Source: Desulfarculales bacterium UBA702
GTDB taxonomy: Bacteria > Desulfobacterota > Syntrophobacteria > Syntrophobacterales > Syntrophobacteraceae
Direction: 5' to 3'
Assembly (NCBI GenBank): GCA_002298165.1
Contig: DBMI01000080.1
Location: 1-41,853, forward strand
DNA: 41,853 bases
Shown here: one piece after another, positions 1-6,952 of the stretch
Layout of the letters: every line of letters starts with the position of its first letter
Numbering within the stretch: the stretch's first letter is position 1
Position numbers and translations under genes: made by a program
The notes under the pieces: model-generated
Told to the model about the DNA's origin: nothing
What the model saw: the letters and a program-made list of their open reading frames with translations, nothing else
The model's database searches: none

Positions 1-64
1 AGCTAAAATGAAGATACAAGAGGAGAGGATAATCGTAGGTCCAGTTCGGGCACGTGATTTGCTT

Positions 65-101
65 CTTGCGCTACGCGCCCGGAAATGATTCCGGGCCACC
101 C
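65..101 (+). repeat. REP-like palindromic repeat, copy 1
   Basis: A 37-base unit with a CCCGGAAATGATTCCGGG palindrome core flanked by CTTGCGCTACGCG on the left. The same unit occurs inverted at 4451-4487 and again, more diverged, at 4591-4627. Three copies of one palindromic unit in intergenic DNA suggest a REP-type dispersed repeat. Confidence 0.6.
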
Positions 102-133
102 GCGTCACGGTCTTTGTCCGATACTTATCACTC

Positions 134-310
134 CTATTGTTCAACCCGTGCCACAAAAATTGCTCGAGTCAGCCCTATTCCCGCACCCATTCCTCCCCCA
201 ATTGTGCCGCACGAGAAATGGTTACTATCTTTTTGGAATGGAAACACTATCACCGTCGCTGATTGGGTTTGACGATGTTGATATTGGAGAGGGGCCGACT
301 GCACCGGCAT
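134..310 (-). CDS. possible 58-residue Gly-rich protein or gene remnant
   Basis: This frame opens with ATG directly after an in-frame TAG and ends with TAG. The product has a polar N-terminal third, a short segment ending in a cysteine, a glycine-zipper-like run (IGGGMGAGIG) and the tail LTRAIFVARVEQ. No convincing ribosome binding site precedes the ATG. The plus-strand frames are also open here, so this could be chance. It could instead be the C-terminal remnant of a decayed secreted or membrane protein. I do not recognise the family. Confidence 0.25.
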   Translation of the reverse strand: MPVQSAPLQYQHRQTQSATVIVFPFQKDSNHFSCGTIGGGMGAGIGLTRAIFVARVEQ

Positions 311-351
311 CTACGTGTGATTGAATGCCTGCAACAAAGGAGGAACGGATC

Positions 352-714
352 ATGAAAGGTCAGATTTGTCACGTTGAAATTCCAGCAGACGATCTCGGAT
401 CGCTGCAGAAGTTTTATGGCGGTCTTTTTGATTGGGACTTCGAAAAGATGCCAGGGGACATAGAGTATTACGGTATCAATCAGGGAGACGAAAAGGTGAT
501 GGCGGGTATGATTGCCCGTCAGGATCCCGGACATACGCCGATGTTCTATGTTTGTGTCGAATCGCTCGATGCTGCTCTCGCAAAAGCCAGAGATCAAGGG
601 GCGACGGTAATCGTTCCCAAAACGGCCGTAAAGGGCATGGGCTGGTATGCAGTTGCACTCGATCCCCAGAAGAACCTTTTTGGTTTTTGGGAATCGGACG
701 AAAAGGCCGCTTAG
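352..714 (+). CDS. VOC-family (glyoxalase/bleomycin-resistance fold) protein
   Basis: A 120-residue single-domain protein. The start ATG at 352 is chosen because AAGGAGG lies at 337-343 with good spacing; an upstream in-frame start lacks this. The N-terminus (GQICHVEIPADDLGSLQKFYGGLFDW) followed by a second half beginning TPMFYVCVESLDAALAKA and ending with a DPQKNLFGFWE segment is the typical paired beta-alpha-beta-beta-beta repeat of the family. Members bind a metal and act on small molecules, as glyoxalases, dioxygenases or drug-binding proteins. The substrate cannot be read from the sequence. It is monocistronic on the plus strand, followed by a stem-loop at 784-818. Confidence 0.85.
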   Translation: MKGQICHVEIPADDLGSLQKFYGGLFDWDFEKMPGDIEYYGINQGDEKVMAGMIARQDPGHTPMFYVCVESLDAALAKARDQGATVIVPKTAVKGMGWYAVALDPQKNLFGFWESDEKAA

Positions 715-783
715 CCGGTCCTGTTTTTCAGAGCACCGGATATTTCTTGTCTGCTCCCTTACAAATCGAGAAAAGCGCTGATT

Positions 784-818
784 AATAGGGGTCGGACCGT
801 CACGGGTCCACCCCTATT
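784..818. terminator. strong stem-loop between two convergent genes
   Basis: AATAGGGGT (784-792) pairs with ACCCCTATT (810-818), and GGACC (794-798) with GGTCC (805-809), giving about 14 pairs around a short loop. No long T-run follows on either strand. It lies between the VOC gene on plus and the small membrane protein gene on minus, so a bidirectional terminator role is plausible. It could also be a dispersed GGGGTCGGACC-type palindrome. Confidence 0.5.
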
Positions 819-868
819 GCCCTTCGGCCCGAGACATCTGGCCGTAAAAAAATTACTGGATATTGTGC

Positions 869-1009
869 CTATTTCTTTCTGTAGCGTGGCCTTGGGAAAT
901 CATCCGACTTCTCATCATCTTCTTGAATTTCCATGCAAAGAAGTGTTATGGCCATCAACCCCAACATGAACAGTCCAAAAACCCCAGCGGGAACTTCAAA
1001 TGGAAACAT
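869..1009 (-). CDS. 46-residue single-span membrane protein
   Basis: The ATG at 1009 is preceded by a near-perfect GGAGGA Shine-Dalgarno about seven bases away. The product starts MFPFEVPAGV, continues with a hydrophobic stretch (residues about 7-26) and ends in a charged tail rich in Asp, Glu, Arg and Lys (EDDEKSDDFPRPRYRKK). This is the layout of a bacterial small membrane protein: one helix and a soluble tail. It lies 255 bases downstream of the sigma-54 response regulator on the same strand, so it may be a distal cotranscribed gene, or have its own promoter. Family unknown. Confidence 0.6.
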   Translation of the reverse strand: MFPFEVPAGVFGLFMLGLMAITLLCMEIQEDDEKSDDFPRPRYRKK

Positions 1010-1264
1010 GCGACCTTCCTCCGCGCAACCTGTTCGTGCGCCTGGGCCTCATCACTCCGGATGAGCTTGAATTTTCTGAAATTTCCTGAACTCGGGTGAC
1101 AGGAGCAAGTTGGCGTGGCGCAAGGGCATTGCAATATGCCCCGGAGCTGCATTCCTGTCTTTTTGACCCATCTTTCCAAAAGTCGAATGAGCCTCCCGCT
1201 ATCATTTCAGGTCGGCACAAGCCGCGAAAACTTGAATCCTCAAACCTGCGTCGTGCCTCACCGG

Positions 1265-2680
1265 CTATTCCGCTTTTGCAACTTCCGTTTTCACCGATAC
1301 TCTGTGTTTTTTCATTAATGCCGAGAAATTCGATCTTTTCATGTCGGCTTTTTCCGCCGCCATGGTGATATTGCCGTTGCAACTTTGCAGGGCCTGGATG
1401 ACGAACATCTTTTCGCACTGCGCGAAAGTCTGCTCGAGGAAGCGTTTCTTGGCGGCCATCAATTCAAGCCTTGTTTTCGGTATAGTGCTCCCTTTCCACG
1501 CCTGCTTCATTTGGAGATCTTCGGCAAGGTCCAACACATCCAGGATCTGATGGTCGGCCATGATCACCAGGTGCTCGACAGCATTTTTCAACTGGCGCAC
1601 GTTTCCCGGCCAATCGTAGTTTACCAGCGCCTCCAGGGCGTGCTCGGTAAACCCGTCGATGCATTTTCCGGTTTTCGTGCAAAAATGTCTGAGAAAGTGA
1701 TACGCAAGCCTCGGAATATCGTCTTTTCTTTCCCGCAGAGGTGGAAGGTGTATTGGGAAAACGTTGAGGCGATAATAGAGATCCTCCCGGAAGGCTCCTT
1801 TTTCCACCAGGGACCGCAGATCGCAATTGGTTGCCGAGATCACCCTGGCGTCGGTCGTTTTGAACCTGCTCGACCCTACCGGCTTGTATTCGCGCGCTTC
1901 GAGTACCCGCAGCAGCTTTGCCTGTGTCTCCAGGCCGAGGTTTGCGACATCATCAAGAAAAAGAGACCCGTCATCGGCAAGCTCGAAAATTCCGACCTTC
2001 TCCTGCACCGCCCCGGTAAAGGCCCCTTTGACATGGCCGAAAAGCTCGCTTTCCAAAAGATTCGGAGAAAGTGTGCTGCAGTCAACCGCAATGAACTGCC
2101 GGGCCGCCCTCCGGCTGTGTACGTGAATTGCCCTTGCAATGAGTTCCTTTCCCGTACCGTTTTCGCCATTTATAAGGACCGTGCAGTCGGTGGGGGCAAC
2201 CTTCAGAATTTTCTCGAAAACCTCCATTATTTTGGGATTTTTCCCAATGATGTTGCTAAAGCCGAACCTGTCGACAAGCTCTTTGCGCAATGCCTGATTC
2301 TCTTCGACCAGACGCTTCTTTTCCAATGCCCTTTCCACGCTCAAAAGCAATTCGTCATCGGTGAAAGGCTTGGTCAGATAGTCGAAGGCCCCCAGCTTCA
2401 TGGCCTCGATTGCGTTTTGAACGGTCGAATATCCCGTGATTATAATGATATAGATATCCGGTCTCGCCTTCCGGATTGTTCTCAGGACCTCCATGCCGCT
2501 AATGTCGGGCAGCTTCATGTCGAGAAGGATTACATCGAATCCGCCCTCCGCGGCCAGCTCAAGGCATTCGCTCCCGCTCTCGCAAACCTGCACCGACATG
2601 CCTCTTTCGAGCAGCACCATGCGGCACCCGGAACGGATCACGCGCTCATCATCGACAACCAGCACTTTACCCGGTTGCAT
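1265..2680 (-). CDS. sigma-54-dependent response regulator (NtrC/AtoC type)
   Basis: A 471-residue transcription activator with three domains in order: receiver (about 1-120, phosphoacceptor Asp54 in ILLDMKLPD, switch Thr and Lys in TGYST and TKPF), AAA+ sigma-54 interaction domain (about 143-370, Walker A GENGTGKE at 172-179, GAFTGA loop at 219-224, Walker B GSLFLDD), and a C-terminal Fis-type helix-turn-helix (about 425-460). All residues needed for phosphorylation, ATP hydrolysis and sigma-54 contact are present. Its start overlaps the end of the upstream histidine kinase gene by 14 bases, so the two form a translationally coupled pair. The likely DNA target is the palindrome at 4097-4113 (inference). 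Confidence 0.95.
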   Translation of the reverse strand: MQPGKVLVVDDERVIRSGCRMVLLERGMSVQVCESGSECLELAAEGGFDVILLDMKLPDISGMEVLRTIRKARPDIYIIIITGYSTVQNAIEAMKLGAFDYLTKPFTDDELLLSVERALEKKRLVEENQALRKELVDRFGFSNIIGKNPKIMEVFEKILKVAPTDCTVLINGENGTGKELIARAIHVHSRRAARQFIAVDCSTLSPNLLESELFGHVKGAFTGAVQEKVGIFELADDGSLFLDDVANLGLETQAKLLRVLEAREYKPVGSSRFKTTDARVISATNCDLRSLVEKGAFREDLYYRLNVFPIHLPPLRERKDDIPRLAYHFLRHFCTKTGKCIDGFTEHALEALVNYDWPGNVRQLKNAVEHLVIMADHQILDVLDLAEDLQMKQAWKGSTIPKTRLELMAAKKRFLEQTFAQCEKMFVIQALQSCNGNITMAAEKADMKRSNFSALMKKHRVSVKTEVAKAE

Positions 2681-3923
2681 TGGAGCGCCCTTTCGGGAGA
2701 AGCGATCCCCTGCAGCAAAGGGGAATTTCGACTACAAATCGGGCACCCTCACCCATCTTGCTGAACACCTTCAGCTCTCCCCCGTGATTCTGGATTATTC
2801 CGTATGAGACCGCCAGGCCCAGGCCTGTTCCCTTTGACTTGGTCGAGTAGAACGGGTCGAATATCTTGGGCAGGACTTCCTCGGAAATGCCGCAGCCCGA
2901 GTCTGCAATCTCGCCAACGATGCACTTGTTCAGATTATCGACGTAGCTGCGGATCGTTATGGTGCCGTTTTCCCGCACCGCATCCATGGCATTCAGGAGC
3001 AAATTCAAAATAACCTGCTGGATTTGGTTCGGGTCCATGGGGCATGGGAGAATATCGGGGCGAAGGTCCTTTATTACTGATATTCCCTTGGCGTCGAGCG
3101 TATTTTGCAGCAGGTCCAGCACTTTTTCTATAATGGGGTTCAGGTTTGTCGGGACCTTTTCAGGCTCCCTCTCCCGTGAAAACGACAGCAGGTCCTGAAT
3201 AATGCCCTTGCAACGGATCGTCTCGTTTATGATGATGTCAAGACCCTCCTTGAAGGGTCCCTCCTCATCGGAGATCTTCTTCCTGAGAGTCGAGCTATAG
3301 AGAAGGATTGCAAACAGGGGATTATTAATCTCATGCGCTATTCCAGCCGCCATGGTTCCGAGCGCGGATAGCTTTTCATTCTGGATGATCAGTTGGTCAT
3401 AGCGGCTTTTCTGCTCCGCGAAAGCGTGCGCCCTTTCGATTGCGCAGGCGCACTGCCGGGAGACGGTGGTGAGAAAGTCCAAATCGCTTTGGGAAAATTC
3501 CCTCTCGGAGGTAAAAAAGGCTCGTATAAGGCCCACCAGATTTTTCCGCAGAGTAATGGGAAGGTCCAGGACCATGGATATGCCTTCTTCCCATGCCTCC
3601 TGAGGGTATTGAAGGAGGGGGTCGTGCCAGATATCTCTTATGATGTGGGCCTGATTGCGTTCGTAGACCTTAGCGATAACCTCGGAGCTGCAGACCGGCC
3701 CTTTGCAGAGATATTTCTGGCTCAACCCGTATGCGGCCCCAAGTTCGAGCTGGTCCCCTTCCAGGCTGAGTACTCTGATTACGGTTCCCTTGGCCCCCAG
3801 GATCTCGGTTAGCTTCCAGGCCACAAGATCGAGCACCTCACCGACATCGGTGGTCGAATGCACCAGAGTCGTCAGGTCGCAAAAGACTTCATAGAGGTCT
3901 TGGGTCTTAAGCTGGTTCTGCAT
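2667..3923 (-). CDS. GAF-domain sensor histidine kinase, partner of the sigma-54 regulator
   Basis: A 418-residue soluble kinase if translation starts at MQNQLKTQDL. Order: GAF-like sensor (about 15-165, with CAIERAHAF at its end), HisKA with phospho-acceptor His197 in GIAHEINNP, and HATPase_c ending in GTGLGLAVSYGI. No transmembrane segments were seen, so it should sense a cytoplasmic signal. Start choice is uncertain: a GTG at 4091 would add 56 residues, but that extension has no recognisable domain and would bring the start to within 6 bases of the palindrome. Neither start has a good ribosome site. It donates phosphate to the regulator encoded immediately downstream. Confidence 0.9.
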   Translation of the reverse strand: MQNQLKTQDLYEVFCDLTTLVHSTTDVGEVLDLVAWKLTEILGAKGTVIRVLSLEGDQLELGAAYGLSQKYLCKGPVCSSEVIAKVYERNQAHIIRDIWHDPLLQYPQEAWEEGISMVLDLPITLRKNLVGLIRAFFTSEREFSQSDLDFLTTVSRQCACAIERAHAFAEQKSRYDQLIIQNEKLSALGTMAAGIAHEINNPLFAILLYSSTLRKKISDEEGPFKEGLDIIINETIRCKGIIQDLLSFSREREPEKVPTNLNPIIEKVLDLLQNTLDAKGISVIKDLRPDILPCPMDPNQIQQVILNLLLNAMDAVRENGTITIRSYVDNLNKCIVGEIADSGCGISEEVLPKIFDPFYSTKSKGTGLGLAVSYGIIQNHGGELKVFSKMGEGARFVVEIPLCCRGSLLPKGRSNATG

Positions 3924-4096
3924 TAAAAAACCCGTGTGGCTTTGCGGGCGCGAACCCGATCCCGGAAGCAGCATGAACAATATGTCCAACCGAATCAGCA
4001 GCTTATGAATATAGGCGTAACCAGTAACCGTAATCAGAATGCACACGAAATCGGATAAGAATTTATACTTTTTTTCACTTTCATTCAACACTAAAG

Positions 4097-4113
4097 TGTC
4101 GCAAGTGGCGACA
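4097..4113. promoter_or_regulatory. perfect palindrome, candidate activator (UAS) site
   Basis: TGTCGC-AAGTG-GCGACA is a perfect six-base inverted repeat with a five-base spacer, about 175 bases upstream of the chosen kinase start. Spaced TGTCGC/GCGACA dyads resemble enhancer sites of NtrC-type activators, and the operon encodes such an activator, so autoregulation is a reasonable inference. I did not find a convincing -24/-12 promoter nearby. Confidence 0.45.
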
Positions 4114-4450
4114 TAAATGGCGGGAAAGACAGTTGGGGAGGAACTTGACCACTATTAAAATGGGAAGGCGATATTAATTTTAAGAATTCCGGCTGATCGG
4201 GGCCGGAGTTAAATAGGAGTCATATAGTTTAATTAACCTGAAGAATTACTGATTAATCGGAGAAGATGTTTTTTAGAATTGTGCATTCTCGGTTGTGCAA
4301 ACAACTTCCTATAGATTTGGTGGTGTTTCATAATAAGACGTTATTCTGATCCTAAAACAGACTGTGATTTTCCTTAAAGAGGATTACATAGACAATGCTT
4401 TTAGCAATCGAATATCGTGTACTGTCAGGGCAGGCTGATTCCTAAGCAGC

Positions 4451-4487
4451 GGTTAGCCCGGATTTATAGCCGGGCGCGAAGCGCAAG
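4451..4487 (-). repeat. REP-like palindromic repeat, copy 2
   Basis: Read on the minus strand this unit matches copy 1 at 65-101 closely: CTTGCGCTTCGCGCCCGG, a short centre, then TCCGGGCTAACC. The core arms GCCCGG and CCGGGC form a hairpin. Confidence 0.6.
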
Positions 4488-4590
4488 AGGGCTGCGGTAG
4501 CAATAATTTCAACTCCAGACGAGTGTTTCAGGCGGATTCGACTCTTTTGCACTTGTTCATAATCGGAGTTCAAGCGCCTCCCTTAGGCCT

Positions 4591-4627
4591 CTTATGCTCC
4601 GCATCCGGATATGAATCCGGGCTACCC
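4591..4627 (+). repeat. REP-like palindromic repeat, copy 3 (diverged)
   Basis: CTTATGCTCCGCATCCGGAT followed by ATGAATCCGGGCTACCC. It is in the same orientation as copy 1, with several substitutions in the left half but the ATCCGGAT/ATCCGGG core kept. Confidence 0.5.
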
Positions 4628-4727
4628 TCTTCCTTACGCCTCTCGCCTTTTATCTTCACCTCTGCCGCCAATTTCATTTGGACAACAATCGAGGAGCCCG
4701 TGCCATAAATGAGTGTATCGAGCAAAG

Positions 4728-4770
4728 TCGTCATTCCCGCTTGCTTCCGGCGGGAATCCAGCGTCTTTAG
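4728..4770. repeat. ATTCCCGC palindromic repeat
   Basis: ATTCCCGC (4733-4740) and GCGGGAAT (4750-4757) form an eight-base stem followed by CCAGCGTCTTT. This CGTCATTCCCGC...GCGGGAATCCAGCGTC pattern is a familiar intergenic repeat in proteobacterial genomes (recollection, not checked). Confidence 0.6.
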
Positions 4771-4832
4771 AACTGTGTGCACAGCGCTTTTCTTTGCCCA
4801 CCGGCCCCGCGGGAAACGGAATCCTTTAGTGC

Positions 4833-5636
4833 TTACCCCTGGACTACCGAGAACGGTGCGTAGTAGCGGGGACGAACGGATGTGAGCGGATAGACCAGGC
4901 ATTTTTTGGAAAGGATGGTGCCGGGATTTGTGACCGAGTTGCAGCCGATTTCGACCTCATCGCCAAGAATTGCCCCAAATTTCCGAAGACCCGTGTCAAT
5001 CAGCATCTCTCCGGCGGTAACGCGGACGGTGGTTTCTTTTATTTTGAGATTTGCCAGCTTCGTTCCGGCGCCAAGGTTGGATTGGTTTCCCAGAATGCTG
5101 TCGCCGATGTATGCAAAATGGCCGGCTTTGGCGCCGTCAAGCATTATGCTGGATTTTATCTCGGTGGTGTGCCCAACGACGCACCTGCTTCCGATTATGC
5201 ATTTGCCGCGGATATAGGCGCCCTGCCTTACTTCTGTTTGTGCTCCTATAATGGATGGCCCTTTCACCAGCGCTCCCGGCTCCAGTACCGCCCCCGGGCC
5301 TACAAAGACGGCATCGTCCCAGAGAACGCTCCCCGCAAACAGCACTGCCGCATCCGAGGTCTTCTCCCCGCCGATGCTCACCAGGAACTGACCTTTTGCT
5401 ACATCGCCGCCGATTATTTCGAAGCCGTCCTCAAGCATTTTCCCCCGCCACAAAACGAGGGTTCTTTCAAGGGGCCGGCGAAAACAGTTTGCCTCTCCCA
5501 CATTGGGCTCAAGATTTGAACGCAGGTGGGCTGAAATATTGCTCAGAGCATCCCATACCCGGTCGCATCCGGCAAAGAGGTCCTTTTCCGCAAATGAGGA
5601 TAAATCAAAAAAAGCTTCGGGTTTCAGGAGTTCCAT
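4833..5636 (-). CDS. left-handed beta-helix (hexapeptide repeat) protein, GlmU/nucleotidyltransferase C-terminal type
   Basis: A 267-residue protein. Residues from about 95 to the end are hexapeptide-repeat coils (VFVGPGAVLEPGALVKGPS, IIGAQTEVRQGAYIRGKC and others) of the kind that build a trimeric left-handed beta-helix. The segment AGHFAYIGDSILG...NLGAGTKLAN resembles the acetyl-CoA-binding part of GlmU and of sugar-1-phosphate nucleotidyltransferases. The first 90 residues are helical and are not a nucleotidyltransferase domain, so this is a free-standing helix protein, probably an acyltransferase or a regulatory relative. Substrate unknown. It is monocistronic. Confidence 0.8.
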   Translation of the reverse strand: MELLKPEAFFDLSSFAEKDLFAGCDRVWDALSNISAHLRSNLEPNVGEANCFRRPLERTLVLWRGKMLEDGFEIIGGDVAKGQFLVSIGGEKTSDAAVLFAGSVLWDDAVFVGPGAVLEPGALVKGPSIIGAQTEVRQGAYIRGKCIIGSRCVVGHTTEIKSSIMLDGAKAGHFAYIGDSILGNQSNLGAGTKLANLKIKETTVRVTAGEMLIDTGLRKFGAILGDEVEIGCNSVTNPGTILSKKCLVYPLTSVRPRYYAPFSVVQG

Positions 5637-5870
5637 TTTAATTCCTTTTTTGAAGACTCCAATCAGGCAGGCTCACCGATGATGCGCTATGCCAACCCTG
5701 TACGATTTCCCTCCGATGGATCATAAGGGGGAATACAAAAAATTGTTCAGATTTTCTATTTCTTCCGTATTATTTATAACGAAAGTCGTCAAACAGGAAA
5801 CAACCTTTTACTGTCGGCCACATCGGCTACGGGGAAATTCCCGTTTTGCTGCCCGGCACAGGAGGAGAAC

Positions 5871-6509
5871 GTGAAGGTCCAATGTCCAAAATGCCTGATA
5901 AGCTTCACCATCCCCGATGAAAAAGTACCCGAGGGCAAGACGCTCCGGATCGCGTGCCCCAAATGCAGAGTTCCGATAGAACTCAATGCCGCGCCGCCCG
6001 AGGCGGAAAGCTCCGAATCAGGCGTCCTCTCGGATTTTTCCGAAATGGATAGCTCCGGGTCAATAGACGTTGTGGAGGAGGGCGTAAGGACAGCGCTCAT
6101 GTGCGTCTCCAATAAAAAACTGGCCGAAGGGCTCGCTCCTGTTCTCGGGGAACTCGATTTCTGGGTCGTTCATGCAGCCAGAGCAGGTTTCGCCCTTGGC
6201 AAACTCCACCACAATACTTATGATCTCATCATATTGGAGGAAAACTTCGATTCGGCCAAAGCGGCCGAGAACCTGGTCCTCCATCATGTTCAACTTTTAC
6301 CCATGCATGTGCGAAGGCGGTTTTATCTGTGCCTTCTCTCCGAGACTATGCCCACCCTGGATGCGATGCTTGCCTTCCGGATGGGCGCAAATATGATCCT
6401 CAACATACGGGACCTGGAAAAAGCAAAAATTATTTTTGCCCGCTCGATGAAAGAGTACAAGACCTTCTACGGCTTCTTCAATGCCGAATTGAACAGAAAG
6501 CAGGCTTGA
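5871..6509 (+). CDS. zinc-ribbon protein with degenerate receiver-like domain
   Basis: A 212-residue protein with a GTG start chosen for the AGGAGGAG site just upstream. Residues 1-40 are an MJ0042-type zinc ribbon: two CxxC pairs (Cys5/Cys8 in CPKC and Cys29/Cys32 in CPKC). A low-complexity acidic/Ser linker follows, then about 125 residues that resemble a response-regulator fold: ALMCVSNKKLAEGLAPVL, a strand YDLIILEENF where the phosphoacceptor Asp would be expected, and MGANMILNIRDLEKA. The acceptor position reads Glu, so phosphorylation is unlikely. Zinc-ribbon/pseudo-receiver proteins are common in deltaproteobacteria; the function is unknown. Confidence 0.8.
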   Translation: MKVQCPKCLISFTIPDEKVPEGKTLRIACPKCRVPIELNAAPPEAESSESGVLSDFSEMDSSGSIDVVEEGVRTALMCVSNKKLAEGLAPVLGELDFWVVHAARAGFALGKLHHNTYDLIILEENFDSAKAAENLVLHHVQLLPMHVRRRFYLCLLSETMPTLDAMLAFRMGANMILNIRDLEKAKIIFARSMKEYKTFYGFFNAELNRKQA

Positions 6510-6562
6510 AGAATTAAAGCCGGGATACCTTGCGATCAGGAGCGGGAATTCAGGAGCTCCTA

Positions 6563-6829
6563 ATGTGCAGACACCCCCGGCTTAGAATGGAGAGTTGTGT
6601 AGCGACCATCCTGGATATCAATACCTTCCTTGGCGACTCACAGATCAGGCCTGAGATCATCCGCCAGTTCGAACGCATAAGATCTTATCTCAAGGCGGTC
6701 TCGGAAGAGAATGTTGACGAGGCGGACATTGACAGGATAGAGGAAGCCACCAACCAACTTTTGTGCGAAATAGCCAGTAAGGAGGAAATGCGCGGAATCA
6801 GGTACTGCTCCGTGGATTGGATTAATTGA
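6563..6829 (+). CDS. small helical hypothetical protein (88 residues)
   Basis: The ATG at 6563 is chosen because CAGGAG lies seven bases upstream; an in-frame TTG at 6530 and an ATG at 6587 are alternatives. After a short Cys/Arg-rich start the protein is highly charged and helical (IRPEIIRQFERIRSYLKAVS, then DEADIDRIEEATNQLL). It follows the zinc-ribbon gene by about 50 bases on the same strand and may be cotranscribed. No family recognised; its regular composition supports a real gene. Confidence 0.6.
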   Translation: MCRHPRLRMESCVATILDINTFLGDSQIRPEIIRQFERIRSYLKAVSEENVDEADIDRIEEATNQLLCEIASKEEMRGIRYCSVDWIN

Positions 6830-6952
6830 TCGACGATTCGCCCCGAATGTTCAACCCATCCGAACCAATGCACGCGGGGCCCGGACCTAAACCGAGCCCA
6901 AGCCCTCACGCGCTTGTTTCGCCTGCTAATCCAGCGATCCCGGTACTCCAAA

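Larger units (their letters stand above)
4114..4832. other. gene-free stretch with repeats
   Basis: About 720 bases without a convincing gene. It starts AT-rich (about 4114-4430), consistent with promoter DNA, then holds two REP-like units (4451-4487, 4591-4627) and a third repeat type (4728-4770). Open frames here are short, lack ribosome sites and cross the repeats. Confidence 0.6.

Noticed and set aside
1385..2764. A 459-codon open frame on the plus strand
   Set aside because: Antisense to the sigma-54 regulator gene, which carries complete receiver, AAA+ and helix-turn-helix motifs.
3924..4091. GTG start extending the GAF kinase by 56 residues
   Set aside because: The extension has no recognisable domain or ribosome site and would put the start almost on the palindrome; it remains possible.
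4833..5636. GlmU
   Set aside because: Only the beta-helix half is present; no pyrophosphorylase domain or its GxGTRM motif.
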